Shown here piece after piece: positions 23,301 to 34,385 of a stretch of DNA of 64,000 nucleotides. Below the pieces are notes generated by a model, which made no database searches, was not told where the DNA came from, and worked only from the letters and a program-made list of their open reading frames with translations. The stretch is from Dactylellina haptotyla (lineage: Eukaryota > Ascomycota > Orbiliomycetes > Orbiliales > Orbiliaceae): positions 1,178,001-1,242,000 of the forward strand of contig CM062385.1 of NCBI GenBank assembly GCA_031310005.1, in the 5' to 3' direction. The translations under genes and the position numbers were made by a program. The stretch's first letter is position 1. Every line of letters begins with the position of its first letter.

Positions 23301-25258
23301 ATATATTCCAAGATTTAGGGGTGCAAGGGTAATCGAGCGGTTCGTAGTACATTAACAAGTCGCTAAATATAAAATACGCCTGCGCCGTTTTGATAATTTC
23401 CAAACTGATATATAGAGACACCGGCACAAGGGTTTGGAATAGAATGACAACGGTCCAGAAAGTAATAAGCCCGTCGACTCCAGGGGAACCGCCTATAGAT
23501 CCGTATTCGAAAAAGCTTTGGGAGGCATCGCTTTTGCCAGAGAAAACACCCTGTACAATACCTGAGAGCAGGCACATTATGAACAAAATTATAAAATTCA
23601 TTAAAACCTGTTACATATTAGCATTTATTTCATTCAAGAAAGACTAGAAGACAAGATCAAGAGCTTTGTAGGCGAGGAGGGGTGGGGTGTGAGGTCCTAC
23701 GTTGAAGTTCAGCTCACGCTGGATTCGACTCCGCTTAGTAGGTGTTATTCCGGCATTCATCATGATTTTCGACTCGCTCCCGGTAAATATAACAACCCCG
23801 ATAGCCCAGTCCGTGTTCCTGAGGGAGCAGCCGCGAAGGAGGAGATTTTTGACAGATATTGGTTCCGCCATCGGGGTTGAGGGGTTATTCTCGTCAGCGG
23901 CATCAACTTGGTTCCATTTGATAGAACCCGTGTACGCATAGAGGTTTGCGTGAGGTCCTTCACTTTCAATAGTGAACCGAGCCCTCTCGCAGTCTCGGGC
24001 GTGCTTGATTGCTGCACCACAATGGAGGGCGTGTCGAACTTTTAAGTTCGTTTCACCGTCTAAATTCTTGGTTTCAACATAGCAAGCTCCATCCGCATCC
24101 GATGTCGCCATGATAACAACATCTGCTGGAACTTCTTCGTTGTTATAAATTCGAACCCAGTCGCCAACTCGGACATTCTTCCAGTTATCTCGTTTGAATT
24201 TAGCAGATGATTGCTGTTTCGGATCGTAGCGCGAATCGACAACTGAGCCATAAAATTTTCCGTTGGGTGATTTTTTACCGTTAGCATGAGCAATACCGGA
24301 AGAACCGTTCTGATTCTGCAAAATAAAATCCTCTATATGCTGGGAAGCAACAAACGAGGTTTGATTGTTGGTGCCGCCAGGCGACGGGACGGGTGTCATC
24401 TGGATTGCTTCGGTGTCATCCGCAATTGTATATATTGATGCTCTGGTCTGCATCCGCTGCAGATCTCTAGATCTTGCCGATCCGGTTTCGTTACCCGCAT
24501 CTTGCTTTTTCTTATTTCTCAAAGACTTGAGAAAATGCCACACATAGCGCATACCCCGAGTTGTAGTCTTCTTTATCTGCCTCCATAGAGATATTTGGTC
24601 GTCGGTGACATTGACGTTCGGAACTCCTAGTAGAATATGAACAGGTGTGTTATTAAGCTCCAAGTCGAGAACCGTTCTTCGATAATCTTCAATCGCATCC
24701 TTAATTCCAGTGATGAGAAGGATAGCCACGAGAGGAATACAGCCAAGCTCAGGGTTTGAGGCCCCAAAAATCGCAAATATCTAGCGAGATAAGAGATCAT
24801 GTTAGAAAGAACAAAAAGGGCAAGACGAATAGTCATGGCTTAAAAGTTTCCGTGACCATCTTGGTGTTTGTTTGATACTATAGACACAGCTCGGTGTCAC
24901 TCACCTGTAAAATGGTAATGAAGAGGAAATATATATTAGCCACATTGTGGAATTGAAGCCACAAATTTTTTGGTATAAACGACAACGGTGTATATTTCGC
25001 AGTTCGGATCTTGTTTCTGGCGTACTGGGCTAATGGTTTGCCATCTTCGTCCTTTTCTTCGGCTGGTAGAGGCAAATTTACGTAGATATTTCTGTGGAAG
25101 GAGTGACTGTCCTCACCATCTCCACTGTCGGACGATGCTTGGCCAGGAGAAGCCTTTCCTGTCTCGCCGCCGTCAAATGTCGGTTTTTCCTCTTTTCGTC
25201 CCCAAAGAGAGCTTCGTTTCTTTCCTTCCTCCGCATCAGGTCGCCCCTGTGTCGTCAT
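20331..25258 (-). CDS. P4-type phospholipid-transporting ATPase (Dnf family flippase)
   Basis: Reverse strand. Seven exons: 24905-25258, 23701-24780, 21927-23607, 21651-21841, 21501-21577, 21280-21432 and 20331-21198; 1467 residues. The N-terminus is charged and cytosolic, followed by [20 protein letters not shown] and the first membrane segments ([26 protein letters not shown]). The actuator motif DGET lies at about 359-362, the phosphorylated Asp in [10 protein letters not shown] at about 593, the nucleotide-binding domain contains [12 protein letters not shown], and GDGANDV spans the third intron near 1037. Ten membrane segments are expected. Family members move phosphatidylcholine and phosphatidylethanolamine to the inner leaflet at the plasma membrane and Golgi with a Cdc50/Lem3 partner. 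Length and the absence of Drs2-specific features point to the Dnf1/Dnf2 branch. The exact paralogue is uncertain. Confidence 0.93.
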
Positions 25259-27352
25259 GTTTATCGCTCGTTTATTCCAACAAGAGTAAGGATAGATAAG
25301 GCTGCAAACAAGAGTATAAAGTTAGGAAGGGAGGGGTCCTAGACCCGTAGAGGTCTTCCTCCACTTCAAGACCGAGTCGTGAATAAGAAAAGCAGTGGCG
25401 CGCTTGGGGGGTTGTAGCTAAAAGCGGAAACGATAATGCTGATTAAGAGGAAGCGCTTCCATGTGTCGATAGGGTAGTGTGTCGAATAAAACGCAGCAGG
25501 GCGCCGTTTGGGAAACCGGAATCGGGATTATCGGTTCGTATATACGACTTATTGAGATGGCGAGAGAATCGGTGTTTCGACAATCAGGATGGTCAGAGAC
25601 GGGAGGTGGGCAAATTGAGGAAGAAACGGTTTGCAAACACAGCCTTGTTCTTTTCCTTTTTTTTAATTTTTTAATTTTTTTATTTCTTTGTTTCTCTTTG
25701 TTTTCTTTCCTTTCTTTCTTTTCTAGTCTACCTTTGCTTCCGTTCTAGGACGATGTGAGATTTCGTGAAGTTTCGTTGTAGGGGGCGTTCATGCACAGGA
25801 GGTGAATGAGGGAATGGATAAAGTTAGGGGAAGGGAAAGGAAAAGGGAATGAACGACTGAATGAATGAATGCCAACACCGCCGAAAGCACAGCACCAACA
25901 ACAAACAACAACCGTCGGAGGCTGCAAAAGGAGGGGAGAAAATCCTTGGGCCGATGTGCGATCGAACACCGGGATGTAGATGGGAACAACGACGAGGGAA
26001 ATCGAGAGAACTGAAGGGGAATGGGGAGGGCGGCGATAAGGATATGGATATGATGGTGATAAATGGGAGCGAGCGGAAAGAGTAGGAAGCAGGCGGGATG
26101 AGGACAGCTATCGTCGCTGAGACAGGTAGTGAGCTGGTGCTTGCTGCTGCCGATTCGCGACTTTTTCTTTTCTGGGCGGAAGGTTTGGAAACCGACTGGG
26201 GGAAGGTAGGTGGAAACGGAGGTGTGCATGCAATAACCCCCAAGGAGGCGGCCACCGCAATGCTGTCGGCAAAATGCAAGACCCAACGGCAACAATAGAC
26301 CAGCTTGGTGTGGACTGGGAAGAACGAAAAGGGGAGTGAGTGAAAGATCCAGAGGGAGGAAGAGAGAAACAAGTAGCGACGGCAGAGGGCGCAACTGCAA
26401 TTGAAAGCGAAAAGGTGGTCAGAAAGGGGGAGCCATCGTTGTTCGACCGGTTTGCTTGCTTGCTATCGAGGAAACATCATTTCCTGGTCGTTAATTATCA
26501 ATTATGCTTCATCATCTGTCATCTCTCCGTCCGGATGTGATCGGGTCCCGGACGCAGATGGACGTCGCGTCCAGACATCCGTTCAAAAGCCTTGGCCTGA
26601 AACCAAGTCCACAGGCTGCCCTGGTACTATCCTTCAAAGGAGGCAGCACGAACCGGATAGCCCGTCCAGATATCCGACAACCAAGCGGCGGGCGAACTAA
26701 TCGCTGGATGGGTACCGAACAAGCAGGTGCCACCGTTCGGGGGGCATTGGATGCCCGCTCTATCAATAGCAACTTTGTCATCCTCTGCGTCTCACCACCT
26801 GCGCATGTGCACTCCTCCGCCCGCCTCTCCCCCAGCCCAGCCCAGCCAGCCCCAGCCCAACCCCAGCCCAAATCTGTAACTCACCACCACCAGCCCGGAT
26901 TGGCCAGTTTCTTGGACGGCCAAGTCCAACGGAGGCCGCGCGACCTGCTCGTTATTCGCCGCGCCGCCGTGTTGGTCAGCGTGCCATCTCGTAATTAATT
27001 TAGAATGAACAGGTAAACGAATGACCTTCTTAATTTCGCGAGGACATTTTGCGTGCACCTCAGCGAGATTCAGAGAGCCGTACGAAAAGCAAAACCTCAT
27101 GCCCCCTCCGACTCTTGACAGCCATGCGGGTTGCAACCAATTTGTGTTGTCAGCAGCCACGAGCTAACCTCCCACAACACCAACACAACTCACACGCTCC
27201 AAACCCCCAATTAGTCAAAGCAGCGCTCACATACACACACAACAAAGAAGCTTTGAGCACCCATCACCAGCACATACCACACACCTACGCCTACGCCTAC
27301 CAACATCCTCGCGAAGTAAAAGTAAGGAAACAAAGGAAGGAAAGAAAGAAAA
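25259..27352. promoter_or_regulatory. Divergent intergenic region, 2.1 kb, between flippase and PIP-box protein genes
   Basis: Both flanking genes start here and read outwards. The sequence holds a T/C-rich tract at about 25640-25740, a purine-rich tract at 25800-26060 and a CCCAGC-type tandem array near 26830-26872. Several overlapping open frames are by-products of these skewed tracts. No gene can be supported. Confidence 0.45.
26826..26872. repeat. Short CCCAGC-type minisatellite
   Basis: Roughly seven imperfect copies of a 5-6 bp CCCAG(C) unit in a non-coding region. No function assigned. Confidence 0.7.
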
Positions 27353-29575
27353 ATGGTAAACAACCCCGCGCCCCTCTTCTCTTTCTCTTCTGCTTTTTTT
27401 TTCTTGTGCTTGTCCATCCTCTCATCTTCGCTCGATATCCCTAACTTGCCCACGGTTTTCAGTCGCCTTTATCCATTGTGGAAGACTCCCAAGGTGATAC
27501 CGACTCGGACTACGATTTTGAACAGGACCTAACCAGGTTCAAAAAGCGGAAGGAAACATTTGAGAAGGAAACTAAACGGCGTTCTCAGATGGAATCCCGT
27601 CGTCGGTTCGCAAAGAGACGCCCACCCCCTCCCCCTCAATCACCAGGGAGCGATATCAGCGCGGATTCAAGCGAGGATGATGTTATATCTTTCCTTAAAT
27701 CTGCCCCAATGCCTAGTACTGGGGGCTTGGAATATACCAAGCCCAAGCTTACTATGACCGATATCCTAGAGCAAACCAGGAGAAATAAAACAAGAGACTT
27801 GGAAATCCGTCGCGCTCAGCTATTGCTCGAAGCTACCGTATCACCACTGTCAGGATGTAACGTATCCAAGGATCAGAGTATAGACTACTTGAAAGCGACG
27901 AGAAATAACAATAACAACACCAATAACCCATCCCTCTTGAAATTTCTGAAACCCACATCGAAATCCGAAGCACACACCAACAGATGGCATTTCTTCGACA
28001 AGAAAAGGAGGGTTGCGGTTGCAAACGCAGACAGGGTTGCCCGTAGCCCGTTGACAGTTATCTGGTCTTCCATAACGACAAATTACGGCTCGTCTGCTTG
28101 TAACAGATCTATCAATAGTAAGCGAGTCCCCTCCGTGGTTCACAATTGAAGAACTTAATCGCTAAGAACAGGATTTTAAGATGATAGTGAAATTAGAGAT
28201 ATCTTGGTTTCCGGGGTTATAGCAGATTTGTTGAAAAGGGGTTCTTTAGAACTGGAACCAGAGATACAAGACCACATACTAAATGAATGTACTGTATCAT
28301 CACTGCCCATGTACAAGGGAGAGCAGCTAGATACTAAGTGTCAAACTTCGCATCAGTATGTACACAGGAAGACGAAAATCTTTGTCTCGCATATATAAAC
28401 ATCGCTACAGTAGGATAACAAAGAACTCAACTCTATCGAAATGAGGCTAACTCACCAAATAATAGACTCTCCGAGATCAGTTTTGCAATATTCTCAGCAA
28501 AGACAGAATTATGCAGATTTTTAAAATGCTTGGTGGTTCAGATCATGCCCTAAATCTTGAGGTACCTCTTTACATGGAGATCAACGGTATGTTCTTCCTG
28601 TGATCCTGCGGAAACCAGTTACACCTAATAATCACTAGAATACGAGACTAGGGGAAACGGTAGAATTCCTTTCATCCCAAGCTGGCGAAATGTTTCTTTC
28701 GCTTTAAAACTTTTTGAACGCATTGCCCCAGGGTAATATTGTCCTCGCCCATTCAATTTTACAAGTAGCCTGACTTAATTGTTTCTTCTTCTTTTTAACA
28801 AACTTCAAAATAGCCTAAAACCTGAGCAACTACGGACCATATGGAACTTGGTTATTAGGCTCGCCCTCGACGAGGCCGGCGCGAGAGAAAGAAGCTTTCA
28901 CGTCCAATTAACCGATCTGGTGGAAATCTTAATAGAACAAATTGAATCGAAGGATCTTGGGTTTCTTGAGGTGTGACCCCCCTTTTTTTTTTCATTAGCA
29001 TAATACATGCCAAATCAACGGATACTGACTGGGGCCCTTAGGTTATACTAACAGATATGAAAATTTCTATTAAAGATCGAGCACTACAAATAAAAGTGCT
29101 AGACAGCATACCAACCACAAGTGTGTCTTCTCATGCTCTCAGAAGAAGGCTATCATTGGTATTCTTCTCTGGAAATCCATCATATCTACGGGGAGGCTTT
29201 GAAGAATCTGCATTAATGGCAGAGGTGTTTACTATGCTGCTGAGTGCGGACATAAAAATTCCGCAAGGAGAATCCCACGCCAAAGTCCAGAATATGGTAG
29301 ATATGGTCAATATCGCGGTAGATGATCCTCAATGGTCCATGGTGGGTTCTATAGCGCCTAGTAACAAGGAATTTGGACCACCGCTGGAACGCTTGATTGC
29401 ATGCCTGAGGCAGGCTAAGGAGTCGATACAAGAGGGCAACGATCTAAATATCGAGAAATCGGATGCAAAAGATTCATTCTCAAAGCTCATCCTTCGCCTC
29501 GAATGCATGCGATCGAAATCGAAAGTGAGTCAAACACTAATGGAGAAGTATTTTCGGCCAGCTACAATAAGATAG
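27353..29575 (+). CDS. Unrecognised protein with a C-terminal PCNA-interacting (PIP) box
   Basis: Seven exons fit one 580-residue frame: 27353-27355 (the ATG alone), 27463-28117, 28181-28359, 28466-28586, 28639-28732, 28814-28970 and 29042-29575. The first intron has GTAAAC, a CTAAC branch site and a TTTTCAG acceptor. The N-terminal 220 residues are charged and probably disordered (DTDSDYDFEQDL, a polybasic run, PPPPPQSPGSD). From about residue 230 the protein is helical and leucine-rich without a family I can name (LFERIAPGLKPEQLRTIWNL, VQLTDLVEILIEQIESKDLG, SSHALRRRLSLVFFSG). The C-terminus at residues 567-574 reads QTLMEKYF, an exact match to the PIP consensus QxxψxxΘΘ. Its position at the very end favours a real motif and hints at DNA replication or repair. 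The third-exon donor (GTACAC) is weaker than a nearby GTATGT but is the one that keeps the frame. Confidence 0.75.
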
Positions 29576-29847
29576 TTGTAACATCAATTATGCAGCACTA
29601 TCTGCTATCTTGCTTGCTACTATAGATTTGATAATTGAAACCTGGATACAGACAGAGGCTGGTGGTTTTGAGTATTGTGGTTTTGGACCGAGATGTTACC
29701 CAAACGCTTTGGATTGTAGACATGAAACCAGTCTCGTTGCCACACACCAGGCACCAGGCGTACAGTTGTGGACACAAAATAAAAGAATCAGGGAACTATT
29801 CTGTAATGCTACCGATGACGAAAGATGCCCTTGAACCAGGTTTGTTT

Positions 29848-30728
29848 CTAGTCGTAGAATTTTCGATTCGGAGAGGGACCAAAGAGTGTATTCCGGACAG
29901 CCGGAAGTGCTTCATCCTCAAGAATCTTCAACCGCTCTTCTAGGGTATTGTTGATATCAATACGACCCGAACCACTAATGATATAGATCCCACCGGAGCT
30001 AGAATGCCTTTCTTTTAGCAATAGGGATACACAGGAGAAATCGCATGGGATATTTAATCAAAGATAGAAGCGTTGAATATAAGGTAAGAAGGGAATGCTA
30101 CTCACCAACCCTCAGCCAGTGGATTCACTTCGTCCAGGGTGATTATGATATCCTGTCCGACTCTTTCCTTATAAGACACAGATGCAGATTTTATAGCGTT
30201 TTTGACAAGTTCGAAATCCGCCTTTCTAGATCGAATAGAAATCTTGGACTCTGCAAGAGCGTATGCACCTTCTAGAATCAATCTCTCGACTACCTTACTG
30301 TATTTTTCCTTCTCACTTGAGATTTGGGTAAGACTCCTCCTGGCATCTTCGAAAATACTCTCGAGAAGCTCCTGCCTGACACTTAGGACTTTTAGTCGAG
30401 TTTTATTGGTGACGTTTGAACGAGCAATTTGCTGTGATAGTTCCGCTTGTTTATGCTTCCGTTCGAACTGTGTGTCAATAGCCACTGTTTCGGACCGCAC
30501 CAGCCTCGATTTTTCAATTGCGAATTCCTCATCGGCCTTGATCTGGATTTCCCGGGCTTTCTCTTGCGCCTCCTGCTTGATAAACGCTATCATCTTCTTG
30601 AGCTCACCAGCTACCTGTAAATCCCGTCGAGTTTTTGGTTAGCTGAGCCAAGCAATCCGGGGCATCTCGACATTTGCAGTCGATATTTTCCACTTTTATT
30701 TGAATACCTGATCGTCTGTTAACGACAT
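29848..30728 (-). CDS. VMA4: V-type proton ATPase subunit E
   Basis: Reverse strand. Exons 30708-30728, 30106-30614 and 29848-29998; 226 residues, as in yeast Vma4. It begins [30 protein letters not shown] and continues as a long coiled coil ([45 protein letters not shown]). The globular C-terminal part has [36 protein letters not shown] and the final [11 protein letters not shown]. Subunit E pairs with G to form the peripheral stalks of the vacuolar proton pump. The second donor was placed at GTGAGT rather than the upstream GTTGGT because only that yields the conserved GCSGGIYI junction. It converges with the PIP-box gene 272 bp away. Confidence 0.93.
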
Positions 30729-31513
30729 CGTGTTTGTGGACCGAGGATATATCGACTTCGGCGAAGGATTTGTGGTTCAAGGTAAAGCTGATGTTGGATT
30801 AGTCTGCTTTGATCCCTGACAAAAGAGAATACGAGCTTTACACTGAGATCTTACGAAATACTCTCGCTTTTGTATTATATCGATCGATCTTCGGTTCCGG
30901 GAGTCGAGGAGGAGGAGGAGGAGGGAGCAGGAGGAGGGAGCAGTATTTGACAAAGTATGATGCTGTCCAGGTTGGACAAAGGCCAAATGTTGTGGTTGGA
31001 TAAGAGGGCCTGATAAGCTGCTTCAGATGGTGACGAAACTTGCTTGGCTTGACATGTCTCGGAGGTTTCCCGAGAAAGACAACACAGGAAGCAACAAGCC
31101 GGACATGCTTGGGCTATTCGAAGCTCCAATATATCGCAACAGGGCCAAGGTACAGGTATTAAATTGGTGAATGAATCCTCTATAAATAAGTAACTGTTTA
31201 AATGAATATCGGGATCTTGCTTTAAGAATACAATGAGGGTATCAACAATTAAAAGTCAAAAAGAGTAATGGTCACACACACCCAGCCAACCCAACAACAA
31301 CAACCGAATACTTGGGCCTAGGTAGCGAAATCACGGCAAATGTTAAAATGGTATCCGCAATATTTTCCTCCAGAAAAACCAGACAACAACCCCTATAACC
31401 AAGATAATCTCATAGATAACACCAAAGGCGCCAAAATGGAGAGCGCAAGAAAAAAGGAAAGTTTGTTTTCTTTGTTTTTTCTTGAAAGGGACCCTCAGAT
31501 CTTCAAAGCTCAT
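30729..31513. other. Promoter of VMA4 and 3' flank of the NIPA transporter gene
   Basis: 0.8 kb between two leftward genes. It holds a GGAGGA purine repeat at about 30905-30945. No gene seen. Confidence 0.4.
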
Positions 31514-33236
31514 TTATGAACGAGCATGGCTAAATTCACCCCTCCGATCGTCAGGATCAGCTGGCTCGTTTGTACGGCCGTTGTATTCAGATGGCGGAGA
31601 AGACGCCTCAGACTCTAGCTCAGCTAAAATTTCCCGAGTCTCTGTCAACGTGCGGCGCCGAGTCATAGTCCCATACCGACTTGCAGTTGTCGGCGAATGC
31701 CTTCTTTCTGTTGTTTTCAGAGGCTGGATGTTAAAATACCTCAGCCAACTACGAGTTGCATCCGCGGGGCTAGGCGGCTCTCTCAAAAGTTGTGTCGATT
31801 CGGATTCCTCGTCATCCGTGGGAACGCTATCATCGGAGTCTTGCGAAAACTGAGTAGTGCTCTGTTCTAAACGCCATGAGAGTGCGAGCACACCGGAGAG
31901 GAGAATAAATACCCCCAAGGCTATCTAAAATGTTTGGAGATCGGTTAGCTGTGAAAACGTGACGGAAAGCGGGGAGAATTTTGTTTGTTTTTTTCGTACA
32001 AGGGATGATGACAAAGTAGACAACCGGCCGGTTTGGTCATAGTAAATAAGCCCGTTCGAAATGGCAAATATATTGTAGATGCAAAACACAAGGGGATAAA
32101 GAACACTCGTAGAGCAAAGTTTCAGGCCTCGATGTAGAAAATATAATTGGAATAGGGCGGCAGCGACAAGGCTAAGCACTATAACCCAGGCAGGCCAACT
32201 TGTGAACTGGTTTTCACCGTTCAAGGCCGTTCGAATCAGTAGCTCGACTGCAGATTTTGCTAAGAGTAGAGAATCAGCGGAAAGAATACCGCTACGAGAA
32301 TTACAGGTTAGTTGGCCGAAAATAATATCAAAATGTAACTTAGTTTTAGTTAAATATCTTATTTGTCAGCTCTCTTACCTAATACTCCCATATGCCGCTC
32401 CTCGTATGAGCCTCCAACGGCCGCCACCAATCGCTCTTCTTGACCTCGTGCTAAATCGTGCAAATGCTAGAAGGCAAAATATAACGAAACATTGGCATAC
32501 TAGCCACAGAATAAATTCCTTTCTATGAAGGAGACTGATCAATTCATCTAGGTTGTGAACTGGTTCCTTTATAGCGCCAAATACCGCGATCAGTGCTGCT
32601 CCAATGCACACAAGAATTGTGCCAACTAATGATACGAAGGTAAAGGGTTCTCCGAGTAAAGCGCTAGCACATATCGAATTAAATACCAAACCGGACTGGA
32701 ATTGATGCGGATAGCGTTAGCGTATTTCACCCGTAAAATCGGTATACATGTAAAGACGAGGATATCGTTTCATTTTGCGACCAAGGATGAGGCTATGAGG
32801 GCATTGGGACAATGATATATCGATATCAATGAGTTGGGAAAGGGTTATGGCGAAACTGAATAGAAGACCCTACCGCTTGTAGTGGAGAGAGTATAACCAA
32901 TGGTAGTGTACCGATTTGGACCGAACTCCCGAGGATATTCGAGGTAACGAAAAGACCCATTCCAACCTAAAATAACGAGAAGGAAGAGAGAATGACGAGT
33001 AATCAGTATTTGATTATCTACTTAAAGAGGGCATGCTTATCCGGCAACAAGAGTGGATGTATTATTACCTGCCATCTTCGCCGCCGATAGGGAGGACGCT
33101 GGGTCGGCCGTTGTTCCTCGAGTAAGTGCGACTTCCGCTGAAGCGTGAGCCCTAGGGACTGTATAGATGTTGATACAACGCCTACAAAAACCCCTAGTAC
33201 TATAGCAGCTTGAGAGGAGAGATCAAGGGGTGCCAT
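31514..33236 (-). CDS. NIPA-family magnesium transporter-like membrane protein
   Basis: Reverse strand. Exons 33069-33236, 32874-32966, 32379-32695, 32000-32291 and 31514-31924; 426 residues. The N-terminal segment AAIVLGVFVGVVSTSIQSLGLTLQRKS, the ILGSSVQIGTLPLVILSPLQ helix, ASALLGEPFTFVSLVGTILV, YGSISGILSADSLLLAKSAVEL and the paired C-terminal helices (LVFCIYNIFAISNGLIYYDQ, IALGVFILLSGVLALSWRLEQ) place it in the NIPA/DUF803 family of about nine membrane spans. Human NIPA proteins carry Mg and other divalent cations. Transport by the fungal members is inferred. The last 110 residues are an acidic, Ser/Thr-rich cytosolic tail. Two Mg-transport-like proteins (this and Mrs2) in one window is likely coincidence. 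Confidence 0.87.
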
Positions 33237-34385
33237 ATCAAGAGGTTGGCAGCCGCTTTGCGGGCGGCTGCTTCGGTATTGATTTCGACTATCCGTATAG
33301 TTGATGGGTAGCGCGAAAGATTGGCAAGGAGCTTCAGCTCCATCCGGCGATTCTTTTGAGAGTTACGAAGAAAAAAGGAGGAGGAGGAGAAGGAGGAGAG
33401 TGTGCTGCCAGGTTTTGATATGATGAGGCTTGATCGAACCGATGTGTTAGGCTAAAATCCTGATAAGATATTGTGAATTCGAGAAATTGATGCCGAGAAA
33501 GAGTGTATCGGGTATGAGCTGATGTAGAGGCGCCGGTTGATACAGATTATCGGGTATCTGAGACGGAGGAGGATGGGGAGTTAGTGGTCGGGAGATTGTG
33601 TCTACCCGATTGCTGGAGGAGCTGCGGCAGGTAGTGATAAACAGGGTTGCGTACCGATTCGCGTCTTAGAAGGGATGTAACAGCGGGCGATAATATCGTA
33701 GCTCTCAAAGGTGGTATTCGCGAATCTGGGAAGGGCCCCAGGAGAATGTCGAGATTTGATGGTGACCGTGTGGTTGTGTCTGGGGTCCTCCTTGTGATGT
33801 GCTTAATACGTTCATATATACACATATAGAAAGGGGCTGGATTATCTGCGGTAATGCACACAATAGCAGCGGGGGTCGATCGTAGCGGCTGCAGTGTGGC
33901 CCACGAGCGCGGGCAAGCACATGTCCAGTCGAAGCGGGTGACGGGACGGACGGGGCGATGATGGGGATGGTGGTGACGGCGGCGGCGGCGATGGTGGTCG
34001 TGGTGTGGTGTTGTTGTTGTTCTTGTGTTGGCTCGTGGTTCGACTTCCTATCCCTGTTTCCACGCCAAATGACGGCCCCAAACACCCATCACCTGCTGCT
34101 GCATCACAAACATCCATCCCTCAACAAGAACTGCGCCTACCGACGAATTGCCCGTCAACATCCCCGCCAACACGGTGCTCATACGCGGCTGCGCCTGGAC
34201 GACAGTGGAACAAACCATCGAAACTTCACGCCTGTGCCTCTCCGTGCACCACACGAGCCTTATCGCAAACGACGCGCATATCGCACTACTACCGAACAAA
34301 ATCTTTCACAGCACCCAAGGGATCTTAAATCCACGAACCAAGGAATAGGGTTTCCACAGGGTGATTCGCACCTAGCCAGACGATA
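33237..34385. promoter_or_regulatory. Divergent intergenic region between the NIPA and Nup53-like genes
   Basis: 1.15 kb with both start codons facing outwards. A GGT/GGC-rich low-complexity tract lies at 33960-34030. Open frames on both strands here come from this tract and are not supported as genes. Confidence 0.45.

Noticed and set aside
25789-26400. Overlapping reverse-strand frames of about 200 codons upstream of the flippase
   Set aside because: Low-complexity Ser/Leu/Pro sequence arising from a pyrimidine-rich strand. No domain, and two frames compete over the same DNA.
26504-26998. 164-codon forward frame in the same divergent region
   Set aside because: Includes the CCCAGC minisatellite, has no family resemblance and no splice or start context.
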